DNA from: CAINDI01 sp037127585
GTDB lineage: Bacteria > Verrucomicrobiota > Verrucomicrobiia > Palsa-1439
Direction: 5' to 3'
NCBI GenBank assembly: GCA_037127585.1
Contig: JBAXYB010000093.1
Span: 1-12,168 of the forward strand
Length of the DNA stretch: 12,168 nt
Below the pieces are notes generated by a model that made no database searches, was not told where the DNA came from, and worked only from the letters and a program-made list of their open reading frames with translations. This document shows, piece after piece, positions 1-9,489 of the stretch (position 1 is its first letter; each line of letters begins with the position of its first letter). A program made the translations under genes and the position numbers.

Positions 1-22
1 CACCCCATCCTTTAACGCGACA

Positions 23-600
23 TCAAATTTGCGGCGTCTGGTAGAGCACGCGGTTTTTGACGCGAATCTCAACCGGCATTAGGAAGCGCCGCAGAGTTGC
101 CAGGTTCACAGTCATCCCCAACCCGGGCTGGTCTGGAATCTCTATCCGGCCGTTGTTGTCGGGCGCGAGTTTTTCCTCGGTCAACCCCTTCGCCAACTGG
201 CTGCTCTCGGCGGGGAACTCACAGAGCCGGCAATGTTCCAAGCCGGCATACGTTTGCAAGGACGCGCTGAGCGCTAGCGGCGTGGTGAACGTGTGGTTGA
301 CATAGGTGACGCCGCGTTGCTCGGCGTCGCGAGCGACCGCATACGCCAAAGTCAACCCGCCGATGCGGCCGGCTTCGATCTGGATGTACCCCACCTTGGC
401 AAACTCCATCAGGTTGCGCGCCATGCACGGTTCGTGGGCACCTTCGCCTCCTGTAGTCCGCAGTGGTGCAAGCATGCGTTACTGCAACTCATGTAGGCAC
501 CCAAGGCACCGGACACGAATTGTTCTTCGAGCCACAGCGCGCCGCATTCCTGCAGCACGGGCAACCGTTGCGCGGCGGCGGCGGCGCCCTTGCAAACGAC
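23..600 (-). pseudogene. Enolase-superfamily (mandelate racemase/muconate lactonizing type) dehydratase remnant
   Basis: Read on the minus strand, about 595 to 493 encodes a piece containing QRLPVLQECGALWLEE, the barrel strand that in this superfamily ends in W-L-E-E-P. The match then jumps to another frame (475 to 23), continuing with GGEGAHEP, IQIEAGRIGGL, VNHTF and LALSASLQ. These carry the Glu metal ligand of GGEG and the His of the catalytic dyad in VNHTF. The two pieces join in family order only if one allows a frameshift at about 475-495, where the second frame has a stop just before its first ATG. Intact family members are about 380-400 residues, so roughly the first half is missing; upstream of about 600 no frame continues the homology and glgB begins at 695. 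The last 130 residues look well preserved, so decay may be recent. A sequencing error could explain the frameshift but not the lost N-terminal half. Substrate cannot be inferred. Confidence 0.7.
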
Positions 601-652
601 GAATGGAACCCGGTTGTGTATTCGACCTGACCCTGGCCGGCGCGCTTTTGCC

Positions 653-680
653 GTGACGGGAGCTTCGACTCGTCTATAGT
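653..680 (+). promoter_or_regulatory. Candidate sigma70-type promoter for glgB
   Basis: GTGACG (653-658) and TATAGT (675-680) are separated by 16 bases. The -10 is good (5 of 6 to consensus) and the -35 moderate (TGAC core). Transcription would start near 687, giving a leader of under ten bases before the glgB ATG at 695. Assigned by eye only. Confidence 0.35.
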
Positions 681-694
681 CGGCGCGGGCCATC

Positions 695-2872
695 ATGGAT
701 TACATCGAATCGATTCAACGTCTCGTCCAAGGCAGCCACGGTTCCCCATTTGATCTGCTCGGGCCGCAGGCCACCGGACCGGAGCAGGCGGGTGTGGTCA
801 TTCGGACATTCCAACCGAATGCGGCAACGGTGGAATTGGTCGAACCGGCGCTGCAGTCATCCCGGCCCATGCGGCGCATCCATCCGGACGGGCTGTTTGA
901 ATTGCACTGCCCCGACCGCAACCGGTTTTCGTACCGGCTGCGCATGACCGGGCCGGACGGCCACGTCTGGGAATTGGATGATCCGTACCGATTTCCACTG
1001 TTGATCACCGATTTCGACCAACATCTCCTCGGCGAAGGCACGCATTACCGGACTTACGAGAAGATGGGCGCGCATCCGGTGACACTGGAAGGCGTTCACG
1101 GCGTCCATTTCGCCTTGTGGGCACCCAACGCGCAACGCGTCAGCGTGGTCGGCGATTTCAACCACTGGAACGGCCGGCAACACCCGATGCAGCGGCGAGG
1201 TGTATCCGGTCTTTGGGAGTTATTTGTCCCCGGCTTGCAAGCCGGGGATGTTTACAAGTTCGAGGTAAAAGGTCACGGCGACTTCCTCGCTTTGAAGGCC
1301 GATCCCTACGCCTTGGCGGCGGAACTCCGCCCGAAGTCGGCGTCGCGCGTCTGGGATGTGCGGCGCCACACGTGGCAGGATTCGCAATGGATGGCGCAGC
1401 GCCCACTCACGAAGTGGCAGGCCCAGCCGATCGCGGTTTATGAAGTCCACCTCGGCTCGTGGCGGCGCGTTCCCGAAGAGAACGACCGGTGGCTGACCTA
1501 CAGCGAGTTAGCCGACCGGCTTATTCCGTATGTTCAGGCGCTGGGCTTCACGCACATCGAACTCCTGCCGGTCTCCGAGCATCCGTTCGACGGTTCGTGG
1601 GGGTACCAGCCGATCAGCTACTTCGCCCCGAGTTCCCGGTTTGGCACGCCCGACGATTTTGCGGCATTCGTGGATCGCTGTCATCAAGCCGGTATCGGCG
1701 TAATTCTCGACTGGGTGCCGGCCCACTTTCCGCGGGACGCCCACGGCCTCGGTTTCTTTGACGGCACCCATCTCTACGAGCATGCCGACCCGCGCAAGGG
1801 CGCGCACATGGACTGGGGCACGTTGATTTTCAACTACGGTCGGAACGAAATCCGCGCCTTTCTTTTGTCCAATGCCGTGTACTGGGCGGACGTCTTTCAT
1901 ATCGACGGTCTGCGGGTGGACGCCGTGGCGAGCATGCTCTACCTCGACTACGCCCGGCAGGCAGGCGAATGGATTCCCAATCAATTTGGCGGCCGGGAAA
2001 ATCTTGAAGCGATTGCGTTCCTGAAAAAGTTCAACGAAATCATCCACGCGGAATTCCCGGGCTTCCTGACGTTCGCCGAGGAATCCACGGCCTGGCCGAT
2101 GGTGACGCAGCCGGTGTACGCCGGCGGGCTCGGGTTTGATTTCAAATGGAGCATGGGCTGGATGCATGACACCCTCGCGTACTTCGGCATAGACCCGCTC
2201 TACCGGTATCACCACTACCATCACCTCACATTTTCCCTGCTCCACGCCTTTGACGAGAATTACATCCTGCCGCTTTCGCACGATGAAGTGGTCCACCTGA
2301 AACGTTCGCTGCTCGGCAAAATGCCCGGCGATGATTGGCAAAAGTTCGCCAACCTGCGCGCGCTCTACGCCTTGATGTACGCCCACCCCGGCAAGAAACT
2401 GCTCTTCATGGGCGCGGAAATCGCCCAGTGGGGCGAGTGGAATTTCGAACGCAGTCTCGATTGGCACTTACTTGACCACGCCCCGCATCGCACCGTCCAG
2501 CAATGCGTCAAAGATCTCAACCGACTTTACCGCACGCTGAAACCGCTCCACGAAATCGACGGCGACTCCGCCGGCCTCGAATGGATCGTCAGCGACGATC
2601 GCACCAACAACGTCTTCGCCTTTCTCCGTAAATCCCAGACCACGGACGAACTCATTCTTGTGATCGCCAACTTGACCCCCCAACCGCTGCCGCATTACCG
2701 GATCGGTGTTCCACGAAAAGGATTTTGGCAGGAAGTGTTCAACAGCGACGCGCGTGAGTATGGCGGCTCCGGGACCGGCAACTATGGAGGACTCACCGCA
2801 ACCGCGTCGCACTCGCTCGACCTCACCCTACCACCGCTGGCCACGTTGTACTTCCGCCACCAGCCGATCTAA
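695..2872 (+). CDS. glgB: 1,4-alpha-glucan branching enzyme GlgB
   Basis: Forms alpha-1,6 branches in glycogen by cutting an alpha-1,4 chain and re-attaching it; cytosolic, GH13 family. The 725 residues match the usual long form (E. coli 728). Domains in order: N-terminal N1 domain (about 1-115), CBM48 (about 130-220, with HFALWAPNAQRVSVVGDFNHWNG), GH13 barrel (about 250-600), and C-terminal all-beta domain. Catalytic residues are visible: nucleophile Asp409 in DGLRVDAVASMLY, acid/base Glu462 in FAEEST, and Asp530 in LSHDEVVH, each four residues beyond the E. coli positions 405/458/526. The ATG at 695 is chosen because it gives the full family length; no Shine-Dalgarno precedes it. No other glycogen gene is adjacent, and gcvT follows after about 70 bases under what looks like its own promoter. 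The coding sequence contains a 22-base perfect palindrome at 1227-1248. Confidence 0.97.
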   Translation: MDYIESIQRLVQGSHGSPFDLLGPQATGPEQAGVVIRTFQPNAATVELVEPALQSSRPMRRIHPDGLFELHCPDRNRFSYRLRMTGPDGHVWELDDPYRFPLLITDFDQHLLGEGTHYRTYEKMGAHPVTLEGVHGVHFALWAPNAQRVSVVGDFNHWNGRQHPMQRRGVSGLWELFVPGLQAGDVYKFEVKGHGDFLALKADPYALAAELRPKSASRVWDVRRHTWQDSQWMAQRPLTKWQAQPIAVYEVHLGSWRRVPEENDRWLTYSELADRLIPYVQALGFTHIELLPVSEHPFDGSWGYQPISYFAPSSRFGTPDDFAAFVDRCHQAGIGVILDWVPAHFPRDAHGLGFFDGTHLYEHADPRKGAHMDWGTLIFNYGRNEIRAFLLSNAVYWADVFHIDGLRVDAVASMLYLDYARQAGEWIPNQFGGRENLEAIAFLKKFNEIIHAEFPGFLTFAEESTAWPMVTQPVYAGGLGFDFKWSMGWMHDTLAYFGIDPLYRYHHYHHLTFSLLHAFDENYILPLSHDEVVHLKRSLLGKMPGDDWQKFANLRALYALMYAHPGKKLLFMGAEIAQWGEWNFERSLDWHLLDHAPHRTVQQCVKDLNRLYRTLKPLHEIDGDSAGLEWIVSDDRTNNVFAFLRKSQTTDELILVIANLTPQPLPHYRIGVPRKGFWQEVFNSDAREYGGSGTGNYGGLTATASHSLDLTLPPLATLYFRHQPI
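1227..1248. repeat. 22-base perfect palindrome inside glgB
   Basis: The half-site is TCCCCGGCTTG, followed directly by its reverse complement with no spacer. It codes for the PGLQAG part of a loop between CBM48 strands. The loop length is close to that of E. coli GlgB, so there is no obvious protein insertion. By rough uniform-base arithmetic, an 11+11 match is expected about 0.003 times in 12 kb. Confidence 0.8.
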
Positions 2873-2904
2873 CCGGCACAAGATGACGCAGGTTGGGTTT
2901 GGTT

Positions 2905-2933
2905 TTGACACAGGCAAACGGGGTCGTTAGTGT
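2905..2933 (+). promoter_or_regulatory. Promoter of the gcvTHP operon
   Basis: A perfect -35, TTGACA (2905-2910), and a -10, TAGTGT (2928-2933), are separated by exactly 17 bases. Transcription would start near 2940. This places the promoter downstream of the in-frame TTG at 2893 and argues that gcvT begins at 2944 or 2962. The gap between glgB and gcvT is too short to hold both this promoter and a glycine riboswitch. Confidence 0.6.
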
Positions 2934-2943
2934 GCCGCGCATT

Positions 2944-4011
2944 GTGAGTTCTGGCGAACACTTGAAACGCACCCCACTCTACGCTGCGCACGTCGCAGCC
3001 GGGGCCAAGATCGTGCCGTTTGGCGGCTGGGAAATGCCGGTGCAGTACTCAGGCATCCTCGCGGAACACACCGCCGTCCGTCAACGCGTCGGCTTGTTCG
3101 ACATTTCCCACATGGGCGAATTCGTCGTGACTGGCACCACCCAGTTGAACGAACTTTTTACGAATGACCTGCGCAAGCTCGCCATCGGTCAGGGCCAATA
3201 CACCTTGATGTGCAATCCGACCGGCGGCGTGATTGATGACTTGATCGCGTACCGGATCGAAGACGACAAGTTTCTGCTCGTCGTTAATGCCTCCAACATC
3301 GCCGCCGATCTGGCGTGGCTGCAAGCTCACGGCATCAGCGTGGACAATCAGAGCGACCGGACGGCGGCTCTCACATTGCAGGGGCCGCTGGCGAAGAAAT
3401 TCCTCGAAAACTCGGCGGCGTTACCGGCGTTTTACATTGAACGCGAGAGCGTGTTCGGCTGCCTGTGCTGGGTCGCCCGGACGGGATATACCGGCGAGGA
3501 TGGGTTTGAGATTCTTTGCGAGGCCGGCGATGCGGAAGAACTCTGGAATGAGTTTCTGGAATTCGGCGCGGAGTTTGGGATTTTGCCGTGTGGGTTGGGC
3601 GCGCGTGACACGTTGCGGCTCGAAGCCTGTTTGCCATTACACGGAAATGATCTCACCGCCGACACCACTCCGCTCGAAGCCGGATTGAAGCGGTTTGTTG
3701 CCTTGGACAAAGGCGAGTTTATCGGTCGCGCGGCCATGAATGAAAAAGGCATTGCGCGAAAACTGGTGGCGTTTAAGATGGCGGCGAAAGGTTGTCCCCC
3801 GCCCCGGTCGCATTACCCGATCCTGGCCGGTGGCCGGCAAGTCGGCGAAGTCAGCAGCGGCACCCAATCGCCGACGTTGGGCGGCGGGATCGGGATGGGG
3901 TACGTCGAGACCGGTTCGGCAGAAGTCGGGACGAAGATTGAAATTGAAGTGCGCGGGAAATTATTCCCGGCAACAATCGAGAAGAAACCACTCTATAAGC
4001 GAGGCCAATGA
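2944..4011 (+). CDS. gcvT: Aminomethyltransferase, glycine cleavage system T protein
   Basis: Transfers the methylene group from aminomethyl-lipoyl GcvH to tetrahydrofolate, giving 5,10-methylene-THF and ammonia; cytosolic. Family motifs are clear: KRTPLY at the N-terminus, GGWEMPVQY, FDISHMGEF, the catalytic Asp pair in GGVIDDLIAYR (residues 98-99 from this start), ARTGYTGEDGFE, CGLGARDTLRLEACLPLHGND, and a C-terminal barrel ending PLYKRGQ. Start choice: the frame is open from a TTG at 2893, but the strong promoter ends at 2933 and homologues begin just before RTPLY. I therefore take GTG 2944 (355 residues; E. coli 364). GTG 2932 and TTG 2962 are alternatives. None has a convincing Shine-Dalgarno. 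The stop overlaps the gcvH start by four bases (ATGA), indicating translational coupling. Confidence 0.95.
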   Translation: MSSGEHLKRTPLYAAHVAAGAKIVPFGGWEMPVQYSGILAEHTAVRQRVGLFDISHMGEFVVTGTTQLNELFTNDLRKLAIGQGQYTLMCNPTGGVIDDLIAYRIEDDKFLLVVNASNIAADLAWLQAHGISVDNQSDRTAALTLQGPLAKKFLENSAALPAFYIERESVFGCLCWVARTGYTGEDGFEILCEAGDAEELWNEFLEFGAEFGILPCGLGARDTLRLEACLPLHGNDLTADTTPLEAGLKRFVALDKGEFIGRAAMNEKGIARKLVAFKMAAKGCPPPRSHYPILAGGRQVGEVSSGTQSPTLGGGIGMGYVETGSAEVGTKIEIEVRGKLFPATIEKKPLYKRGQ

Positions 4012-4388
4012 GCGTTCCCCAAAATCTCCGGTATGCTAAATCGCACGAATGGGTGCGCGTTGAAGGCGACACCGCCGTCATCGGAATTACCGACCACGCG
4101 CAGCATGAGTTGACCGACATCGTTTACGTCGAGTTGCCGGCAGTGGGCGACAGCGTTGAAGCCGGCAAGGAATGCGCCGTTGTCGAAAGCGTCAAGGCCG
4201 CCAGCGACATCTACGCGCCGGTGACCGGCGATATCGTGGCCATCAATGAAGAACTCACCAGCGCGCCCGAACTCGTCAATCAAGACGCGTTCGGCAAAGG
4301 CTGGATGTTCAAAATCAAACTGAGCGACCCGGCCGAAGTCAACGAGCTGTTTTCGCCGAGCGATTACGCCCACCACATCGGCGCCTAA
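4008..4388 (+). CDS. gcvH: Glycine cleavage system H protein (lipoyl carrier)
   Basis: The lipoylated shuttle of the complex: its lipoyl arm accepts the aminomethyl group from GcvP, presents it to GcvT and is reoxidised by the L protein. At 126 residues it is the standard length. It opens with the family pattern LRYAKSHEWVRVEGDTAVIGITDHAQ, and the lipoyl-lysine is Lys63 in VESVKAASD (E. coli Lys64). The C-terminal pattern, GKGWMFKIKLSDPAEVNELFSPSDY, is also typical. The ATG overlaps the gcvT stop; a GAGG at 4001-4004 sits only three bases upstream, so initiation is probably coupled to gcvT termination. GcvP starts five bases after the stop. Lipoylation enzymes and the L protein are not in this window. 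Confidence 0.97.
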   Translation: MSVPQNLRYAKSHEWVRVEGDTAVIGITDHAQHELTDIVYVELPAVGDSVEAGKECAVVESVKAASDIYAPVTGDIVAINEELTSAPELVNQDAFGKGWMFKIKLSDPAEVNELFSPSDYAHHIGA

Positions 4389-4393
4389 TTCCC

Positions 4394-7144
<2,751 letters not shown>

Positions 7145-7171
7145 CGACGCATACCGGTCATTTCTTTGCGA

Positions 7172-7199
7172 TTGCTTCGGCCGGCCATCGGAGTAGTCT
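7172..7199 (+). promoter_or_regulatory. Candidate promoter for the tandem-ACT gene
   Basis: TTGCTT (7172-7177) and TAGTCT (7194-7199) are spaced by 16 bases, giving a start near 7206 and a leader of about 17 bases before the ATG at 7223. The elements are weaker than at gcvT, but the -10 has the same TAGnnT form. Confidence 0.3.
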
Positions 7200-7222
7200 C
7201 ACGTCGTCCTCAGGAAGCCGGT

Positions 7223-7645
7223 ATGTCGAAGGCTCGCAAAGAAGTAGAGTTAGCCATCCGACTCGGCAACGAAGCGGGTGCGCTAGGGCGGGTTCTAGCG
7301 CTCGTTGCTCAGCACGGTGTGAATGTGCTCGCCTACTGTGCGTATAGCGAACGTCGGGAAGGCGTGTTGCTTCTCATTACGGACAATCCCCTCACCGCCA
7401 AAAACGCCCTGTGCGACGCCGGCTATGTCTGTCGAGCGAACTCGGTGGTGCTGGTCAACGCGACCGATCAGGTAGGCGGCGCGGCCTTGATTGGGGCGCG
7501 GCTGGGACACGCCGGGATCGACATTCTTTATTCTTATGCGTCCTCGGCCGGGGTGAATCAATTTTATGCTGTGTTCAAAACGAGTGACGACCAACGCGCG
7601 CTGAGCGTGCTCGATGTGACCACCGTGACGTTCCGCGCTGCTTGA
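7223..7645 (+). CDS. Tandem ACT-domain protein, probably amino-acid-sensing
   Basis: A 140-residue protein consisting almost entirely of two ACT-like units. Unit 1 (about 8-70) has the hallmark N-E-A-G-A-L-G-R-V-L then HGVNVLAYCAYSE. Unit 2 (about 78-134) has GGAALIGARLGHAGIDILYSYASS then NQFYAVFKTSDDQRAL. ACT pairs usually bind an amino acid at the domain interface and pass the signal to an attached or partner protein; here no catalytic or DNA-binding domain is attached. ATG 7223 is preferred over upstream in-frame starts because AGGA (7212-7215) lies seven bases before it and homology begins just after it. It follows gcvP by 78 bases. E. coli GcvR, a larger tandem-ACT repressor partner of the gcv operon, suggests an analogous role, but this is inference from position and fold. 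Confidence 0.85.
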   Translation: MSKARKEVELAIRLGNEAGALGRVLALVAQHGVNVLAYCAYSERREGVLLLITDNPLTAKNALCDAGYVCRANSVVLVNATDQVGGAALIGARLGHAGIDILYSYASSAGVNQFYAVFKTSDDQRALSVLDVTTVTFRAA

Positions 7646-7670
7646 CCCTGACCGGGTGATTTAGTAGCCT
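7642..7670 (+). promoter_or_regulatory. Candidate promoter for bamD-lptE
   Basis: TTGACC (7642-7647, overlapping the stop codon of the ACT gene) and TAGCCT (7665-7670) are 17 bases apart. The start would lie near 7677, leaving about six bases before the ATG at 7683. The spacing and box types resemble those of the gcvT promoter. Confidence 0.45.
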
Positions 7671-7682
7671 GCCAACACTTTC

Positions 7683-8669
7683 ATGAGACTCACGACACGA
7701 TTTTTCCTCCTGCTGTCCGCCATTGAAATCTTTTGTCTGGCGGCACCGCAGAACTGCGCGGCGGGATTGGTGTGGCGCAAGGGCGAAGGCTGGTCGTATG
7801 AACGCGCCAACGCCACAACCGCCAACAACCCCAAAGACCAACTCGAAATCGGGAAGAAGTTTCAGGCTGAAAAGAAATACGACGATGCGATCGCGGCTTA
7901 CCGGCGGTTGATCTCGCGGTGGCCGACGGCGTTCGCAACCCAAGATGCGCGGTTAGGACTGGCAGAGTCATTGACGGAAATTGGCTATCTTTACAAAGGG
8001 TTTAAGGAATACCAGAACCTCATCGACAAACATTCGAACAGCCCGCACTTCGAGAAAGCCTTGCAAGGGCAATACGATATCGGGGTGCAGTTCATGAATG
8101 GTGCGAAACGCAAGATCTGGCGGTTCCGCATATTCACGGCGTACGACAAGGCGATCGAGATTTTCGAGCAGGTCGTCAAAAACGGCCCGTACAGCACGGT
8201 CGGCCCAGAGGCACAGTTCCGCATCGGCCTGACGTACGAGAAACTAAAGGACAACATCAGCGCCGTGCACGCTTTCGAGAAGGTGCTGGAACGCTATCCG
8301 AAGCTGCCCATAGCCGAAGACGCGCAGTTTCAAATCGGCTGGGCCTATTATTCCGAAGCACAACGCGCGGATTACGACCAGAACAACGCGAATCAAGCCG
8401 TGAGTTCCTTCAGCGATTACCTCGTTAAATACCCGTCAAGCGCAAAAGCCGAACAAGCCAAAGAGCTTCGCCTCAAGCTCAAAGGCGAACAGTCCAAAGG
8501 ACTCATGCAAATCGGGACGTACTACGAGAAGAATAAAAAATATAAGGCCGCACTGATTTACTATAACGAAGTAATCGAACAGAATCCGCGGTCCGATTGG
8601 GCGACCACAGCCCAACAAAAAATCACTCTCGTCTCGCCCTTAGCGAAGCAGCAGTCGGTCGTGCAATGA
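7683..8669 (+). CDS. bamD: BamD-like outer-membrane assembly TPR protein
   Basis: Predicted periplasmic TPR scaffold of the beta-barrel assembly machinery. A hydrophobic N-terminal segment (about 6-22) followed by NCAAG looks like a Sec signal, with cleavage probably near residues 26-28. TPR-like helical pairs follow at about 53-83, 88-118, 126-168, 175-206, 213-252 and 272-304. The YDIGVQFMNGAKRKIWRF segment and the repeats EAQFRIGLTYEKLKDNISAVHAFEKVLERYPKLPIAEDAQFQIGWAYY are BamD-like. At 328 residues it is longer than the 245-residue E. coli protein, with extra TPRs at the N-terminal side. Unlike proteobacterial BamD, no lipobox is visible: neither Cys18 nor Cys25 has the L-x-[GA]-C context. 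It overlaps lptE by ATGA, which supports an envelope role. A generic TPR protein (CpoB/YbgF type) is the alternative. Confidence 0.75.
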   Translation: MRLTTRFFLLLSAIEIFCLAAPQNCAAGLVWRKGEGWSYERANATTANNPKDQLEIGKKFQAEKKYDDAIAAYRRLISRWPTAFATQDARLGLAESLTEIGYLYKGFKEYQNLIDKHSNSPHFEKALQGQYDIGVQFMNGAKRKIWRFRIFTAYDKAIEIFEQVVKNGPYSTVGPEAQFRIGLTYEKLKDNISAVHAFEKVLERYPKLPIAEDAQFQIGWAYYSEAQRADYDQNNANQAVSSFSDYLVKYPSSAKAEQAKELRLKLKGEQSKGLMQIGTYYEKNKKYKAALIYYNEVIEQNPRSDWATTAQQKITLVSPLAKQQSVVQ

Positions 8670-9160
8670 ACCGCCTGCTCTCTTTTGCCGCCGTCCTACT
8701 CTTGACCGGCTGTGCTGGCTACCGTGTGGGTCCGACGCAACCCTTGCCCTACCGGTCCGTAGCGGTGCCGATGTTTCAGAATAAGACGCTCGTGCCCCAA
8801 CTCGAAGCGCAAGTCAGCAACGCGATCATCAAACGCCTGCAATCCGACGGCACCTTGCAGGTCCGCTCGGTGGCCGAAGCCGACGTGGTGGTGACCGGCG
8901 TAATTCAAAAATACAAACGCCGGCTCCTTCGGACCCAGAGTAATGATACCAACACACCGCGCGAATACGAGCTGACGATCGTGGCGCGGATCGAAGTCCG
9001 CGATCACGCCGGCAAGTTAGTGTTCGACCCGGCCAAGGTCGAAGGTTCGGCGGAAACGTTTATCGGTGACGACTTGCAAAGCGCGGAAGAACAAGCGCTG
9101 CCCTTGATCGCGGACGATCTGGCGAAACGAGTGGTGACGCTGCTGGCGGAGCGATGGTAG
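8666..9160 (+). CDS. lptE: LPS-assembly lipoprotein LptE
   Basis: LptE plugs and stabilises the LptD barrel, which inserts lipopolysaccharide into the outer leaflet. The 164 residues begin with a short lipoprotein signal, MNRLLSFAAVLLLTGC, whose lipobox L-T-G-C puts the lipidated cysteine at residue 16. It continues with the family pattern GYRVG, YRSVAVPMFQNKTLVPQLEAQVSNAIIKRL and ADVVVTGVIQKYKRR. The following strands and a C-terminal helix (EEQALPLIADDLAKRVVTLL) match the LptE fold. The ATG at 8666 is preferred over the longer in-frame extension because the lipoprotein signal begins there and it overlaps the bamD stop. No Shine-Dalgarno is seen; coupling is likely. The gene ends one base from the rpsT stop codon on the other strand. 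Confidence 0.88.
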   Translation: MNRLLSFAAVLLLTGCAGYRVGPTQPLPYRSVAVPMFQNKTLVPQLEAQVSNAIIKRLQSDGTLQVRSVAEADVVVTGVIQKYKRRLLRTQSNDTNTPREYELTIVARIEVRDHAGKLVFDPAKVEGSAETFIGDDLQSAEEQALPLIADDLAKRVVTLLAERW

Positions 9161-9161
9161 G

Positions 9162-9434
9162 CTACGCGGCGACGGCGACGGCCTTCAACCGGGCGGCGAG
9201 ACGGGACTTCTTCCGCGATGCCAGATTCGGGTGGATCACTTGCACCTTGGCTGCCTTGTCGAGCGCGGAGGTCAAAATGCTCAAGGCATTCGTCGCTTCA
9301 GCGGCTTTCTTTTCGCCGATGAACGACTCAAACTTGCGTTCCAGCGTGTGGAGGCGTGACTTAACGGATTTATTGCGAGCCTGCTTGCGAAGGCTGGCGC
9401 GGGCTTGTTTGGCGGCAGAAGCTGTATTAGGCAT
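9162..9434 (-). CDS. rpsT: 30S ribosomal protein S20
   Basis: A 90-residue basic primary 16S rRNA-binding protein of the small subunit (E. coli S20 has 87). It begins MPNTASAAKQARASLRKQARNKSVKSRLHTL and ends in a helical Ala/Lys-rich tail with IHPNLASRKKSRLAARL, as the family does. The N-terminal KQ(A)R...R/K pattern and the N-K-S-x-K-S-R-L motif are diagnostic. Only a weak AGAAAAAA tract precedes the ATG. A good minus-strand promoter lies at 9462-9489. The gene stands alone on the minus strand, convergent with lptE (one base between stops) and divergent from the membrane-protease gene. Confidence 0.96.
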   Translation of the reverse strand: MPNTASAAKQARASLRKQARNKSVKSRLHTLERKFESFIGEKKAAEATNALSILTSALDKAAKVQVIHPNLASRKKSRLAARLKAVAVAA

Positions 9435-9437
9435 AAT
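9409..9437 (+). promoter_or_regulatory. Candidate promoter for the membrane-protease/EIIA/argS group
   Basis: TTGGCG (9409-9414) and CATAAT (9432-9437) are 17 bases apart on the plus strand. The start would be near 9444, 39 bases before the ATG at 9483. It lies over the 5' end of rpsT, so the two divergent transcripts would overlap slightly at their 5' ends. Confidence 0.35.
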
Positions 9438-9461
9438 TTTTTCTAAGTTAAACGGAGCGGC

Positions 9462-9489
9462 ATCTTACTGGCCGACCTACAAATGTCAA
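9462..9489 (-). promoter_or_regulatory. Promoter of rpsT
   Basis: On the minus strand a perfect TTGACA (9489-9484) is followed after 16 bases by TAAGAT (9467-9462). Transcription would start near 9455, giving a leader of about 20 bases. The -35 box overlaps the start codon of the plus-strand gene at 9483. Confidence 0.55.

Noticed and set aside
1508..2467. 319-residue open frame on the minus strand inside glgB
   Set aside because: It lies wholly antisense to a gene with all GH13 catalytic motifs. Its composition (Val, Glu, Arg, Gly rich, with no recognisable motif) is what the complement of GC-rich codons gives.
2873..2943. Possible glycine riboswitch ahead of gcvT
   Set aside because: Only about 70 bases separate glgB from the preferred gcvT start and a promoter occupies the middle. 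The likely leader is a few bases, too short for an aptamer.
7145..7200. Possible terminator after gcvP (CCGG-rich symmetry near 7153-7184)
   Set aside because: The pairing is only a few bases and no T-run follows, so it does not meet the pattern of an intrinsic terminator.
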